Source: Alistipes sp. (GTDB lineage Bacteria; Bacteroidota; Bacteroidia; Bacteroidales; Rikenellaceae). From it: DNA of 64,000 bases. The stretch covers positions 24,662-88,661 of the forward strand of contig JAFXHE010000003.1 in assembly GCA_017536555.1 (NCBI GenBank), written 5' to 3'. The notes under the pieces are model-generated. The model had not been told where the DNA came from, made no database searches, and was given only the letters and a program-made list of their open reading frames with translations. Positions 32,345 to 41,201 of the stretch are shown piece by piece (the stretch's first letter is position 1; each line of letters begins with the position of its first letter). Position numbers and translations under genes: made by a program.

Positions 32345-32503
32345 ATGGCAAAGAAAGTAGTTGCAACCCTTAAGACGGGTACCAGCAAGAAGTACACAAA
32401 GTGTATTAAGATGGTTAAGTCGGAGAAGACAGGTGCCTACGTATTCCAGACACAGAACATTCTGGAGGACGAGGAGATCAAGAATTTCTTCGCACAGAAA
32501 TAA
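32345..32503 (+). CDS. DUF4295 small protein (probable Bacteroidetes ribosomal protein)
   Basis: 52 residues (MAKKVVATLKTGTSKKYTKC..., ending NFFAQK), strongly basic, 20 bp after rpmG and before a strong terminator, so it is the third gene of the bL28-bL33 operon. This position and sequence define the DUF4295 family, found only in this phylum. From memory a Flavobacterium ribosome structure revealed an extra protein, bL38; I believe it is this family but cannot verify it here. Expected location: large ribosomal subunit. Confidence 0.92.
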   Translation: MAKKVVATLKTGTSKKYTKCIKMVKSEKTGAYVFQTQNILEDEEIKNFFAQK

Positions 32504-32532
32504 TTTGCATTAGCACTCTTCGGAGTCTAATA

Positions 32533-32566
32533 CAAAAGGCGACCAAATGGTCGCCTTTTGTGTTTA
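32533..32566 (+). terminator. terminator of the rpmB operon (probably bidirectional)
   Basis: CAAAAGGCGACC (32533-32544) pairs perfectly with GGTCGCCTTTTG (32549-32560), loop AAAT, then TGTTT. The A-rich left arm would give a T-run on the other strand, so it may also end deoC. Confidence 0.88.
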
Positions 32567-32588
32567 TATGCTCGTGGGTAATTCTGCG

Positions 32589-33464
32589 TTAGAAATAGTT
32601 GACAACCTTATCCTCGATAGCCGAAATCAGGTTGTTCGCAGCAGACGATGCTCCGATACGGAAGAGGTCTGTTGTGAGCCACTCCTCGCCAAGCACCTCC
32701 TCAACGATGGTATAGTAGAGCGCAGCATCCTCGGGAGTACGCACGCCTCCAGCAGCCTTAAAGCCCACCTTGCGACCTGTAAGGTTGTAGTAGTCCTTAA
32801 TGGCGTGGCACATAACAAATGCAGCCTCGGGCGTTGCAGCAACATCAATCTTACCCGTAGAGGTCTTAACGAAGTCGGCACCCGCAAACATTGACACCAA
32901 CGCTGCACGTCGTATATGCTCGGGGGTCTTGAGAGCTCCCGACTCGATGATAACCTTCAGCACGACATCCTTTGCCTCCTCGCGCAAAAGTTCAACCTCG
33001 CTTGCCGCCTCGTCGATATGACCTGCAAGCATCATACCTGGGTTCAGCACGATATCAACCTCATCGGCACCATTCTCGATAGCCATAGCCACCTCAAGTG
33101 CCTTAACCTCGATAAAGCTCTGCGATGCGGGGAATGCGCCAGCAACGCTCGTAATACGCATAGGCGTACCATCAATCTCCAGACCTACGGTCTCCACGAA
33201 TGGAGGATATACGCATATAGAGGCTACGTTAGGAATATGGGGATACTTCTCGTAAAACTCCACAGCCTTGCGCACAAACGCCTGCACCGACTCCTGCGAA
33301 TCGTTGCACGAGAGCGTTGTGAGGTCTATTGCCGAGTAGCAGAACTTATAGACATCGACATTACCATTACGGTTTGCTGCCATCTTAATCTTTGCCACCT
33401 CCTTGGCAACCTGTGCATCGGTGTGCGCAGGTGCATACTTCTCTAACTCTTTTGCGTAATCCAT
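32589..33464 (-). CDS. deoC: deoxyribose-phosphate aldolase
   Basis: Class I aldolase splitting 2-deoxyribose 5-phosphate into glyceraldehyde 3-phosphate and acetaldehyde; deoxynucleoside breakdown. 291 residues from the ATG at 33464: TIM barrel with ICVYPPFV, the Schiff-base lysine in FVKTSTGK and KVGFKAAGGVRT near the C-terminus. Longer than E. coli DeoC (259), mainly by an N-terminal helix. The in-frame start at 33497 lies upstream of the -7 box (33487-33494) and is rejected. Monocistronic. Confidence 0.95.
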   Translation of the reverse strand: MDYAKELEKYAPAHTDAQVAKEVAKIKMAANRNGNVDVYKFCYSAIDLTTLSCNDSQESVQAFVRKAVEFYEKYPHIPNVASICVYPPFVETVGLEIDGTPMRITSVAGAFPASQSFIEVKALEVAMAIENGADEVDIVLNPGMMLAGHIDEAASEVELLREEAKDVVLKVIIESGALKTPEHIRRAALVSMFAGADFVKTSTGKIDVAATPEAAFVMCHAIKDYYNLTGRKVGFKAAGGVRTPEDAALYYTIVEEVLGEEWLTTDLFRIGASSAANNLISAIEDKVVNYF

Positions 33465-33486
33465 AGTCACACGTGTTTTGTAATCA

Positions 33487-33517
33487 CAAATATACACATT
33501 TTTCTTTGAATTAGCAA
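33487..33517 (-). promoter_or_regulatory. promoter of deoC
   Basis: Minus strand TTG (33515-33517), 20-nt spacer, TATATTTG (33487-33494). Confidence 0.8.
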
Positions 33518-33557
33518 CAACTACCCCACTTTTTTAGACATACGCCAAGCCTTATTA

Positions 33558-33592
33558 CAAAAAAGAGGCGCAATGGCAAATGCCATCGCGCC
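33558..33592 (-). terminator. terminator of the fibronectin-type lipoprotein gene
   Basis: GGCGCAATGGCA (33567-33578) pairs with TGCCATCGCGCC (33581-33592) with one mismatch; read on the minus strand it ends TCTTTTTT. Confidence 0.8.
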
Positions 33593-33614
33593 CTATGCTA
33601 CCTAATAGTATATA

Positions 33615-34931
33615 TTAGTAAGCGATTGTACCAGCAACGGGAGCTACAGTTGCAGCGGGGAATGCTGCCATCTTGTTAGCCTTCTTAATGCTAGCCTTAT
33701 CAGACTTTGCCAATGAGAAGTCACCTGCGTAGAGATCCATAGGGAAGTCCTCCTTTGCACCGTAGATCTGAACACCGCCATCAGCTGCCGAAGCGTAGAT
33801 ATCAAACTGTACGGGCATACCCACTGCGCCATCCTCAAACTCTGTTGGGATCCACTGTGAAGATGCAGAAGCACCATTTTGTGTGAATGCGAGAACCTCG
33901 AACTGACCAGAGATAAAGTAGTAAGTCTGCTCATCCTCAAAGTACTCGTAAGGAGTCCAAGTAGGAGTATAACCCTGATTTGCATCACCGATAGCTACAC
34001 CTGCAAGAACATAGAGAGTACCATTCTCTGCAACATAGCCCAATGCAGGGCTGTCGGGATAAACCTTTGAAAGACCATAGAGGATAACACCTGCAGGATC
34101 CTGATTAGGATAAGCCTCGATAGTGATGTTTACATCCTGTGCCTTATCACTGAAACTCTCAGTAACATACTGACCATCGAGAACCCAAGTAAAGGTCTTT
34201 GAGCAAGTACCAACCCAATTGCCAACCCAAGCTGAAACGCCATCAGCAACCTGTGCAGCCTCTGTAGTAATGCTCTGACGGAAGAACTTCTCCTGACCAG
34301 TCTTGCTTGTAGCGTAAGCAATAACCTCATACTCTGTACCACCATTCAAAGGACCAACAGTAAGAGTCAGACCCTCGCCATTGATGTCAGCAAGGAACTC
34401 GCTACCATCCTCGAGGTAGCCCTTAATATCCTCATCGCTGAAGCTCTTTGAGCTCTCTGCTGTGTAGATAGCGTAGTCCAAAGTAGCTACGTTAACGCCT
34501 TTCCAATCTACGAAAAGTGAGTTAGAAGGAGTTGCTCCACTCTCCTCGTCAGTTGAGAGATAAACCTTCTGTGTGAACCAGTCGTCACCACCAGCGATTG
34601 TGCAAGTAATCTCTGCATAATCTGAATCAGTGTACTTCGAGCCAGCCTTTGCTACAGCCATAACCTTTACAGTGTACTGACCAGCAGCAAGACCAGTAAA
34701 GGTCTTCTCTGTACCATTGATGTTCTCACCAACGCCACGGCACTCTACGAAGTAGTTGTCAGCGTGAGATACAGCCTTCCAGCTAACTGTGAAAGAGTCT
34801 GCTGTCTGATTTGTGATTGAGAGAACGGGCTTCTCCAAAGCAACCTTCTCATCGGGGTTGGGCTCCTCGCAAGCTGCGAAGGTCAACACGGCAGCCAATG
34901 CTACCATCATTGAAAAAAACTTTTTCATCAT
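33615..34931 (-). CDS. fibronectin-type-III-like surface lipoprotein
   Basis: 438 residues; lipobox FAAC with Cys21, followed by EEPNPDEK, an acidic stretch like the lipoprotein export signal that sends Bacteroidetes lipoproteins to the cell surface. Residues about 33-110 form a fibronectin type III-like domain (PVLSITNQTADSFTVSW...YTVKVMAVAKAG), and 120-230 resembles a second one. The C-terminal half is unassigned. No polysaccharide-utilisation or SusC/D genes are nearby, so the ligand is unknown. Single-gene unit with its own terminator; a weak TATCTTCG near 35040 is the best promoter candidate. Confidence 0.8.
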   Translation of the reverse strand: MMKKFFSMMVALAAVLTFAACEEPNPDEKVALEKPVLSITNQTADSFTVSWKAVSHADNYFVECRGVGENINGTEKTFTGLAAGQYTVKVMAVAKAGSKYTDSDYAEITCTIAGGDDWFTQKVYLSTDEESGATPSNSLFVDWKGVNVATLDYAIYTAESSKSFSDEDIKGYLEDGSEFLADINGEGLTLTVGPLNGGTEYEVIAYATSKTGQEKFFRQSITTEAAQVADGVSAWVGNWVGTCSKTFTWVLDGQYVTESFSDKAQDVNITIEAYPNQDPAGVILYGLSKVYPDSPALGYVAENGTLYVLAGVAIGDANQGYTPTWTPYEYFEDEQTYYFISGQFEVLAFTQNGASASSQWIPTEFEDGAVGMPVQFDIYASAADGGVQIYGAKEDFPMDLYAGDFSLAKSDKASIKKANKMAAFPAATVAPVAGTIAY

Positions 34932-35155
34932 TGTTTGTTATTAAGTAAAAAAATTGTGTGTTATCTTATATTATAACGTCTGCTATGCTCATTAATTGTA
35001 CCACACTACACATCTCTACATAGTAGCACAAATTCGGGTACGAAGATATGAAAAAAAACTGAAAATCAAAAACGCCGTATATAAAAGTTTAGGAATAGTG
35101 GTCAAACATCTTACTAAAATGCAGTCCACACCATATCGGCAAACAGCACAATATA

Positions 35156-35196
35156 TAAAAATGCCCGAATGGAGCACATCGTACATCCATTCGGGC
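35156..35196 (-). terminator. terminator of the OmpA/TPR lipoprotein gene
   Basis: GCCCGAATGGA (35163-35173) pairs perfectly with TCCATTCGGGC (35186-35196); minus strand continues ATTTTTATA. The rest of the 34932-35232 gap is AT-rich with nothing else recognised. Confidence 0.85.
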
Positions 35197-35232
35197 TATT
35201 TATCGTCGTCCTAAACGCACGACCCTTTATTA

Positions 35233-36987
35233 CTACAAGATGATTGACTTACCTACGTAGTTGCGCAAGTTAACGTCATTGTAACAACGCTCTGCGTATG
35301 CAGGCTCCTTGGCAATCGCGCTCTTAAGCTCGGCAGTAGCGAGAATCATATCGCCCTGCTTTGCTGCGATAACAGCACGCAAGTAGTCAGCCTTTGCTGT
35401 GGTGTCGTTAGCAAGGAACTTCTTTGCAGCCTCATAGTCCTCGTTCATTGCAGCAGCGATAGCAGCATTGTAGCCCTCGAGCTGTGACTGGGCAGCAGCA
35501 TAGTTACCCTCGGCAGCATCAGCAAGTGCCTTTGTAGCAGCTGAAGCACCCTCGGTATAGCTACGAGCATCCTCGGTGTTACCCTTCATAAGGTTAACAA
35601 GAGCGAGGTTGTTGTTAAGCTCCATAGAGATACCACCAGCACGTACTGCATCCTCGAATGCATCTGCAGCCTTATCTGCATCACCAGCCTGTGCATAAGC
35701 TACACCGAGGTTATTGTATGCAGCTGCACTCTTATAGCTCTTTGCTGCAGCCTCCAAAGTAGCAATCTTGTCATCCTCTGAAAGCTTACCTGTCGATGCA
35801 ATGTGGAGCATCTCTGCCTCGTTGAGCTGCTTGAAATCGCCAGCAGCAACCAATGCAGCCATCTCGTCATCGGTCTTACCTGTGATATCCGAGCTATTTA
35901 CGAGCTGTGCACGACGCAACTGGGGAAGAATCTCATTCTTAAGATCCTCGAACACCTGCGACATATTCTTAATCTGGCTCTCACGCTCCGATGAAGACTC
36001 ATAGCTGTTCAAAACAGAGAGAATAAGCTCCTTATCCTCAATATTTGAGTTAGCTACAAGCTCCTTGAAGCCCTCCCAGTCCTCGCCATAAGATGCAGCG
36101 TCGAGGGGCAAACCAACCTCCTCAAGGAGTTTCTCCGCAGCCTTCTTACCTGACTCGCTACGAGCCTGCGAAAGCTTATCGTTGAACTTCTCGGGGCCAT
36201 CGGGTGAAGCATAACCGTTTACATAGATGTTCTGCTTGATACGATCATTCTCCATCTGCTCTGCTGCCTTCTTCTGGAAAGCGTTGAGCTCATCTGTAGA
36301 CTTTGCCTTGTTGGTGAGTGTAGAAGAGTTGATAGCATACATATAGTTAGCACGAGTAACCTCGGTTGTAACATTCTTGTAGCCAGACTCCATAGTCATC
36401 ATCTCATCAGCAAATGCCAAATCGCGCTGCATAGTGTTTACACCTACTGCAACGTTGAGACCGAACTGACGCTTCAAAGCATCTGCCGCAGCACCACCCG
36501 CAGCCAATACTGCAGCCTCATCCTTTGTGGGAAGCTGACCATCCTTAAGGCTTACGAGAGTGAACTCCTTGCACTTACCCTTGGGGCACTTAATCTCGGC
36601 ACGAAGCTGCAATGCACACACCTCCATACGATCATCATAGGGGAATGATACGTGCATAGTGTACTTGCCACCATTGTCCTTACTGATAACAGTGTAGTTA
36701 TCGTCAACCTTAGAACCCTGGAAATACTGAGTGGTACCAGCAACCTCACCACCTTCAAAGATGATTACGGGAGTTACCTTCAATACAGCCTTCTGGTTGA
36801 AGTACTTCTCGGGGAATGTAACCGTAATATCGGCATCCACGCGACCATTGTTCAAAACCAAGACCTCGGGTGTGCAGTAGATTGCAATATCATCCTGATT
36901 CTTGGCCATCTTCTTGAAGCAGTTACAACCTGTAAGGGTAAGAACTGCCACTACGAGCAATGCGCTCAGCTTGAAAAGATTCTTCAT
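35233..36987 (-). CDS. outer-membrane lipoprotein with OmpA-like and TPR regions
   Basis: 584 residues; lipobox LTGC with Cys21. An N-terminal beta-rich part (about 33-150), then an OmpA-like region (about 210-365) with NGYASPDGPEKFN (257-270), SQARSESGKKAAEKL and ILPQLRRAQLV, then TPR-like helical repeats (about 375-570; YNNLGVAYAQAGDADKAADAFEDAV). It shares the GYASPDG and LPxxRR motifs with the protein at 20705-21523. Rich in common codons, so probably abundant. Likely links the outer membrane to peptidoglycan or to a protein complex; this is inference. A degenerate -7 box (TAACTTTA) lies near 37005-37012. Confidence 0.8.
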   Translation of the reverse strand: MKNLFKLSALLVVAVLTLTGCNCFKKMAKNQDDIAIYCTPEVLVLNNGRVDADITVTFPEKYFNQKAVLKVTPVIIFEGGEVAGTTQYFQGSKVDDNYTVISKDNGGKYTMHVSFPYDDRMEVCALQLRAEIKCPKGKCKEFTLVSLKDGQLPTKDEAAVLAAGGAAADALKRQFGLNVAVGVNTMQRDLAFADEMMTMESGYKNVTTEVTRANYMYAINSSTLTNKAKSTDELNAFQKKAAEQMENDRIKQNIYVNGYASPDGPEKFNDKLSQARSESGKKAAEKLLEEVGLPLDAASYGEDWEGFKELVANSNIEDKELILSVLNSYESSSERESQIKNMSQVFEDLKNEILPQLRRAQLVNSSDITGKTDDEMAALVAAGDFKQLNEAEMLHIASTGKLSEDDKIATLEAAAKSYKSAAAYNNLGVAYAQAGDADKAADAFEDAVRAGGISMELNNNLALVNLMKGNTEDARSYTEGASAATKALADAAEGNYAAAQSQLEGYNAAIAAAMNEDYEAAKKFLANDTTAKADYLRAVIAAKQGDMILATAELKSAIAKEPAYAERCYNDVNLRNYVGKSIIL

Positions 36988-37038
36988 TGGTAATGTTTAA
37001 TAATTAAAGTTATTATTCTCTGTTTTCGTATCAATAAC

Positions 37039-37072
37039 GCCCCACACCATATATTTATTATATGGCAGGGGC
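37039..37072 (-). terminator. hairpin between pnp and the OmpA/TPR gene
   Basis: GCCCC (37039-37043) and CCATATA pair with TTATATGG and GGGGC (37068-37072). It lies just after the pnp stop; on the minus strand no strong T-run follows, so it may be a weak terminator or an mRNA 3'-end stabiliser. Confidence 0.5.
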
Positions 37073-37081
37073 AATTACTTA

Positions 37082-39319
37082 TTAATGACGGTCACGACGG
37101 GGACCACGCTGCTCACGACGCTCGCCACCCTCGCGCTGCTCGCGGGGCTTGCGCTCACGAGGCTCACGCTCAACCCAGCCCTCGGGCTTGGGAAGAAGAG
37201 CCTTGCGAGAGAGTTTGAGCTTACCTGTCTTCTGATCCTTGGCGATGAGCTTAACCTCGATCATATCGCCCTCCTTAAGACCTGTCTCCTCCATAGTCTC
37301 GAAACGCTTGTAGTCGATCTCTGATATGTGCAACAACGCATCCTTGCCAGGAAGAATCTCGATGAATGCACCGAAATCAACGATTGAGCGAATCTTACCA
37401 TTGTAGGTCTCACCAATCTCGGGAACAGCAACGATACCCTTGATGCGTGACAATGCTGCATCGAGAGCCTCCTTATCCTGACCGAAGATATCTACGATAC
37501 CCTTCTCGTCAACCTCTGTGATGGTGATAGTAGTACCTGTGGTCTTCTGTATCTCCTGAATAACCTTACCACCAGGGCCGATAACAGCACCGATGAACTC
37601 CTGAGGAATGGTAATCTGCACGATACGGGGCACGAAGGGCTTGTAGTCCTCGCGGGGCTCGGCGATAGTCTCAACGAGCTTATCGAGGATATGGAGACGA
37701 CCCTGACGTGCCTGCTCAAGAGCCTTGGCAAGAACCTCATATGAAAGACCATCAACCTTGATATCCATCTGTGTAGCGGTGATACCGTCACGTGTACCAG
37801 TTACCTTGAAGTCCATATCGCCCAAGTGATCCTCATCACCGAGGATATCAGACAACACAGCCCAACGACCTGTTGTAGAGTCAGAGATAAGACCCATAGC
37901 GATACCCGATACAGGCTTACGCAACTTAACACCAGCATCCATAAGAGCCAATGTACCAGCACATACTGTAGCCATTGAAGATGAGCCGTTAGACTCAAGG
38001 ATATCAGAAACTACGCGTACTGCATAGGGATTCTCCTCGCCCAGGGGCACCATAGGCTTAAGTGCACGCCAAGCCAAGTGACCGTGACCAATCTCACGAC
38101 GGCTCAAGCCACGTGCGGGACGAGCCTCACCTGTAGAGAAGGGCGGGAAGTTATAGTGCAGAACAAACTGCTCGCTACCCTGAACCAAAACCTCATCCTT
38201 CTGCTTCTCGTCGAGCTTTGTTCCAAGTGTAACAGTAGTCAACGACTGTGTCTCACCACGGGTAAAAATTGCTGATCCGTGTGCGCAAGGCAGGTAGTCG
38301 ATCTCGCACCAGATAGGACGAATCTCATCGGTACGACGACCATCAAGACGCTTACCCTCATCGAGAATCATATTACGCATAGCCTTCTTCTGCACATCAT
38401 CGTGGAAATACTTGTGGATAAGGGGAGACTTCTCCTCAAGTTCCTCCTCTGTATAGCGTGCTGCGAACTCTGCCTCCAAAGCATCGAAAGCATCCTGACG
38501 CTCGTGCTTCATAGTACCGCTGGTAGCGATAGCATAAGCCTTGTCATAGAGCTCTGTGATGATAGTCTGACGAAGCTCCTCATCGTTGGTCTCGTGGCAG
38601 TACTCGCGCTTAACATCCTTACCAAGCTCCTTCATAAGCTCGATCTGTACGGCACAGTGCTTCTTGATCTCCTCGTGAGCGAACATAATGGCACCGAGCA
38701 TAACCTCCTCTGACACCTCGTTCATCTCACCCTCAACCATAAGGATATTGTCGATAGTACCACCAACCATAATATCAAGGTCAGCATCCTTCATCGCCTC
38801 AAAGCCAGGGTTGATCACATACTCGCCACCGATACGTGCTACACGCACCTCCGAGATAGGGCCACCAAATGGGATATCCGATACAGCGAGTGCAGCTGAT
38901 GCTGCCAAACCTGCAAGTGCATCGGGCTGAATATCTTTCTCTGCCGAGATAAGGTTAACGGTAACGAAGACCTCGGCGTGATAGTCTGCGGGGAAAAGGG
39001 GACGCAGCGCACGGTCAATAAGACGCGCCACGAGAATTTCAGAGTCACCAGCCTTGCCCTCTCGCTTCATAAAGCCGCCAGGGAAACGACCACACGAAGC
39101 GTACTTCTCCTTATACTCAACCTGCAAGGGCATAAAATCTGTTCCCTCCTTGGCATCTTTTGCAGCAACAACGGTACCCAAGAGCATCGTGTCACCCATA
39201 CGTACAACCACCGAGCCGTCAGCCTGCTTTGCAAGCTTACCAGTTTCGATCGTAATCTCACGACCATCGGCAAGCGTGATTGTCTTCTGTACAGCATTGT
39301 ACAACTTGTTTGCTTCCAT
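37082..39319 (-). CDS. pnp: polyribonucleotide nucleotidyltransferase
   Basis: PNPase: phosphorolytic 3'-5' degradation of RNA, a trimer in the cytosol. 745 residues: two RNase PH-like domains (about 10-145 and 315-550), the connecting helical domain, a KH domain (about 560-620, [17 protein letters not shown]) and an S1 domain (about 630-700, [20 protein letters not shown]), with an Arg/Glu-rich tail ([13 protein letters not shown]...). Conserved FxTRGETQ (FTRGETQSL) and the active-site [15 protein letters not shown] are present. It follows rpsO, the classical rpsO-pnp pair, with a hairpin between the genes. Confidence 0.98.
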   Translation of the reverse strand: MEANKLYNAVQKTITLADGREITIETGKLAKQADGSVVVRMGDTMLLGTVVAAKDAKEGTDFMPLQVEYKEKYASCGRFPGGFMKREGKAGDSEILVARLIDRALRPLFPADYHAEVFVTVNLISAEKDIQPDALAGLAASAALAVSDIPFGGPISEVRVARIGGEYVINPGFEAMKDADLDIMVGGTIDNILMVEGEMNEVSEEVMLGAIMFAHEEIKKHCAVQIELMKELGKDVKREYCHETNDEELRQTIITELYDKAYAIATSGTMKHERQDAFDALEAEFAARYTEEELEEKSPLIHKYFHDDVQKKAMRNMILDEGKRLDGRRTDEIRPIWCEIDYLPCAHGSAIFTRGETQSLTTVTLGTKLDEKQKDEVLVQGSEQFVLHYNFPPFSTGEARPARGLSRREIGHGHLAWRALKPMVPLGEENPYAVRVVSDILESNGSSSMATVCAGTLALMDAGVKLRKPVSGIAMGLISDSTTGRWAVLSDILGDEDHLGDMDFKVTGTRDGITATQMDIKVDGLSYEVLAKALEQARQGRLHILDKLVETIAEPREDYKPFVPRIVQITIPQEFIGAVIGPGGKVIQEIQKTTGTTITITEVDEKGIVDIFGQDKEALDAALSRIKGIVAVPEIGETYNGKIRSIVDFGAFIEILPGKDALLHISEIDYKRFETMEETGLKEGDMIEVKLIAKDQKTGKLKLSRKALLPKPEGWVEREPRERKPREQREGGERREQRGPRRDRH

Positions 39320-39388
39320 AAAAAATTAAAAACCTCTTTAAAAAAATTGTCGTCAAAAATATTTTGCTTTCTCTTACTTCAAACATAA

Positions 39389-39418
39389 ATGAAGGCAACG
39401 CCGAAGTGTTGCCTTCAT
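39389..39418 (-). terminator. rpsO-pnp intercistronic hairpin
   Basis: ATGAAGGCAAC (39389-39399) pairs perfectly with GTTGCCTTCAT (39408-39418); T-run on the minus strand is weak, so it probably is a leaky terminator or processing site. Confidence 0.65.
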
Positions 39419-39431
39419 TCTGCGCACAATC

Positions 39432-39701
39432 TTACTTACGAAGGTTGAGCGTCTTGATAATCGCGCGGTAACGCTCGATGTCAACCTCCTTCAAGTACAT
39501 AAGCAACTTACGACGCTTACCTACAAGACGCAACAAAGAACGCTGCGTGCCGTAGTCGTGACGGTTGCTCTTCATGTGCTCGGTAAGGTGGTTGATACGG
39601 TAGGTGAATAACGCGATCTGGCTCTCGGGTGAACCTGTGTCGGTTGTAGACTTGCCGTACTGGCCAAACAACTCCTGCTTCTTTTCAGGTGTCAAATACA
39701 T
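39432..39701 (-). CDS. rpsO: 30S ribosomal protein uS15
   Basis: 89-residue small-subunit protein that binds the 16S central domain. Normal length, with TGSPESQIALFTYRINHLTEHMKSNRHDYGTQRSLL and LVGKRRKLLMYL. Its mRNA starts about 100 nt upstream (promoter 39810-39840), leaving a GC-rich leader that may be an S15-binding autoregulatory site. Confidence 0.98.
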   Translation of the reverse strand: MYLTPEKKQELFGQYGKSTTDTGSPESQIALFTYRINHLTEHMKSNRHDYGTQRSLLRLVGKRRKLLMYLKEVDIERYRAIIKTLNLRK

Positions 39702-39803
39702 AAATTTAAAGGTTTTATGGTGCGCATCCTTCTCATTTCCCGAGGATTACGCCCCTGGTTCCACTCCACGACAGATCGTCCTTACCTTAGATCCTGCCGG
39801 AGC
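39702..39803 (-). promoter_or_regulatory. rpsO 5' leader (candidate S15 autoregulatory element)
   Basis: About 100 nt of unusually GC-rich leader between the promoter and the rpsO ATG, with a possible ACGA-tctg-TCGT hairpin near 39775. S15 leaders with unrelated sequences are known in several phyla. The structure was judged by eye only. Confidence 0.35.
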
Positions 39804-39809
39804 GTGCGG

Positions 39810-39840
39810 CAAAGATAAATCAATTTTCCAAAACTACAAA
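39810..39840 (-). promoter_or_regulatory. promoter of rpsO-pnp
   Basis: Minus strand TTTG (39837-39840), 19-nt spacer, TATCTTTG (39810-39817). The remaining sequence to the apbE promoter is AT-rich and shows nothing else. Confidence 0.8.
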
Positions 39841-40071
39841 ACCTTTTTCATAGAAAAAGAGCTATTTACGCAAATTTATCTTTTTACCAATATGCAGCAC
39901 TCTGCAACAACAGAGTAAACATCCCGCCGCAACCACCCTGTTTTCGCCATTAATTACCACAATTACATATCCAACAACAAGAAAAATAGTCCAATTCGTA
40001 AATTCTACCATTTTTCGTCTTTTCGATAAAAATTATTTGCACCGAAAATAGGATATTTCGGAAAAATATAC

Positions 40072-40079
40072 TACCTTTG
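40072..40079 (+). promoter_or_regulatory. -7 box for apbE
   Basis: TACCTTTG 25 nt before the ATG at 40105. Confidence 0.7.
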
Positions 40080-40104
40080 TTGTCTGATTTGGGAATATAC
40101 CGTA

Positions 40105-41118
40105 ATGGTAGGAATAAAGCAAAATATTCGTCATTTATGCCTCTCTGTTTTTGCACTCGCCGCGTTATATGCGTGCGGGAGCAACCACACAGAGTATATC
40201 ACCATTGATGGTCAAGCACTTGGAACATTCGTTCAGGTAAAGTGCGAAAAGATTGTCAATAGTGACGAAATTATTAATTTGGTAAAAAGGGTGGATAAAG
40301 AGGCAAAAATGTCGATGTCTATTTTTGACCAAAACTCACTTTTATCACAAATTAATCGAAATGAGACAGATTCACTCGACTGCCACATTTTGCACAATCT
40401 GACTTTAGCTCGCTCCTTTTATGAGTTGAGTAACGGAGCATACGATGTGACGATAAAGCCTCTTACGGAGGCGTGGGGATTTGCGGCAAAAGAGCCATCA
40501 AAGAGGACTCCCAACATCGACTCGTTACTTCTCTTTGTAGGCTTTGACAAGATTTCTGTCGACGGCAACCGACTCATTAAGAGAGATAGTCGCACACAGC
40601 TCGACTTCAACTCCATTGCCAAAGGCTACACCGTCGACCTTCTTGCGGAAGAGCTTGAGAGGCTTGGCATAGATAATTATATGGTCAACATTGGCGGCGA
40701 GATACGTTGCCACGGTGCAAATGCCCGAGGCGAGGCGTGGTCGGTAGGTGTTGAGACTCCACGTGAGGGCAATATGGGTGATAGCTCATTCGAGAAGATA
40801 CTACGTAAAACAGATTGTGCAATAGCCACCTCGGGCAACTATCGACGTTTCTACATAGCTGACGACGGGCGCAAGGTTGCACACACGATAGACCCCCATA
40901 CAGGTTACAGCACGATAAGCAATTTGCTATCGGCGACTGTCATAGCACCCACCTGTGCCGAGGCCGATGCCGCGGCAACTATGCTTATGTCGTTAGGCTC
41001 CGAGGGTGGTGCATTAGAGGTTGCCAAAAGATGCGAAAAAGAGCGCGGCTGGTTGTATTACCTCATATACGCAGATGGCGAGGAGTACCATATTGAGTGC
41101 TCCGACGAATTTAAGTAG
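40105..41118 (+). CDS. apbE: FAD:protein FMN transferase (ApbE), lipoprotein
   Basis: Transfers FMN from FAD onto a Thr/Ser of target flavoproteins such as Na+-NQR or RNF subunits, on the outer face of the inner membrane. 337 residues; lipobox LYAC with Cys24. Motifs: LGTFVQVKC, the MSMSIFDQNSLLSQIN region, LDFNSIAKGYTVD, NIGGEIRCHG and the C-terminal HTIDPHTGY with metal-binding residues. No target gene is in the window. Followed after 83 bp by a lipid kinase gene. Confidence 0.94.
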   Translation: MVGIKQNIRHLCLSVFALAALYACGSNHTEYITIDGQALGTFVQVKCEKIVNSDEIINLVKRVDKEAKMSMSIFDQNSLLSQINRNETDSLDCHILHNLTLARSFYELSNGAYDVTIKPLTEAWGFAAKEPSKRTPNIDSLLLFVGFDKISVDGNRLIKRDSRTQLDFNSIAKGYTVDLLAEELERLGIDNYMVNIGGEIRCHGANARGEAWSVGVETPREGNMGDSSFEKILRKTDCAIATSGNYRRFYIADDGRKVAHTIDPHTGYSTISNLLSATVIAPTCAEADAAATMLMSLGSEGGALEVAKRCEKERGWLYYLIYADGEEYHIECSDEFK

Positions 41119-41201
41119 ACACTACACGAGGAGGGGCGATACAAAATAAGAGAACGTGGTATTGACCGAAAGGTGGTACAGACCTAAAAACTTAAGATAG
41201 A

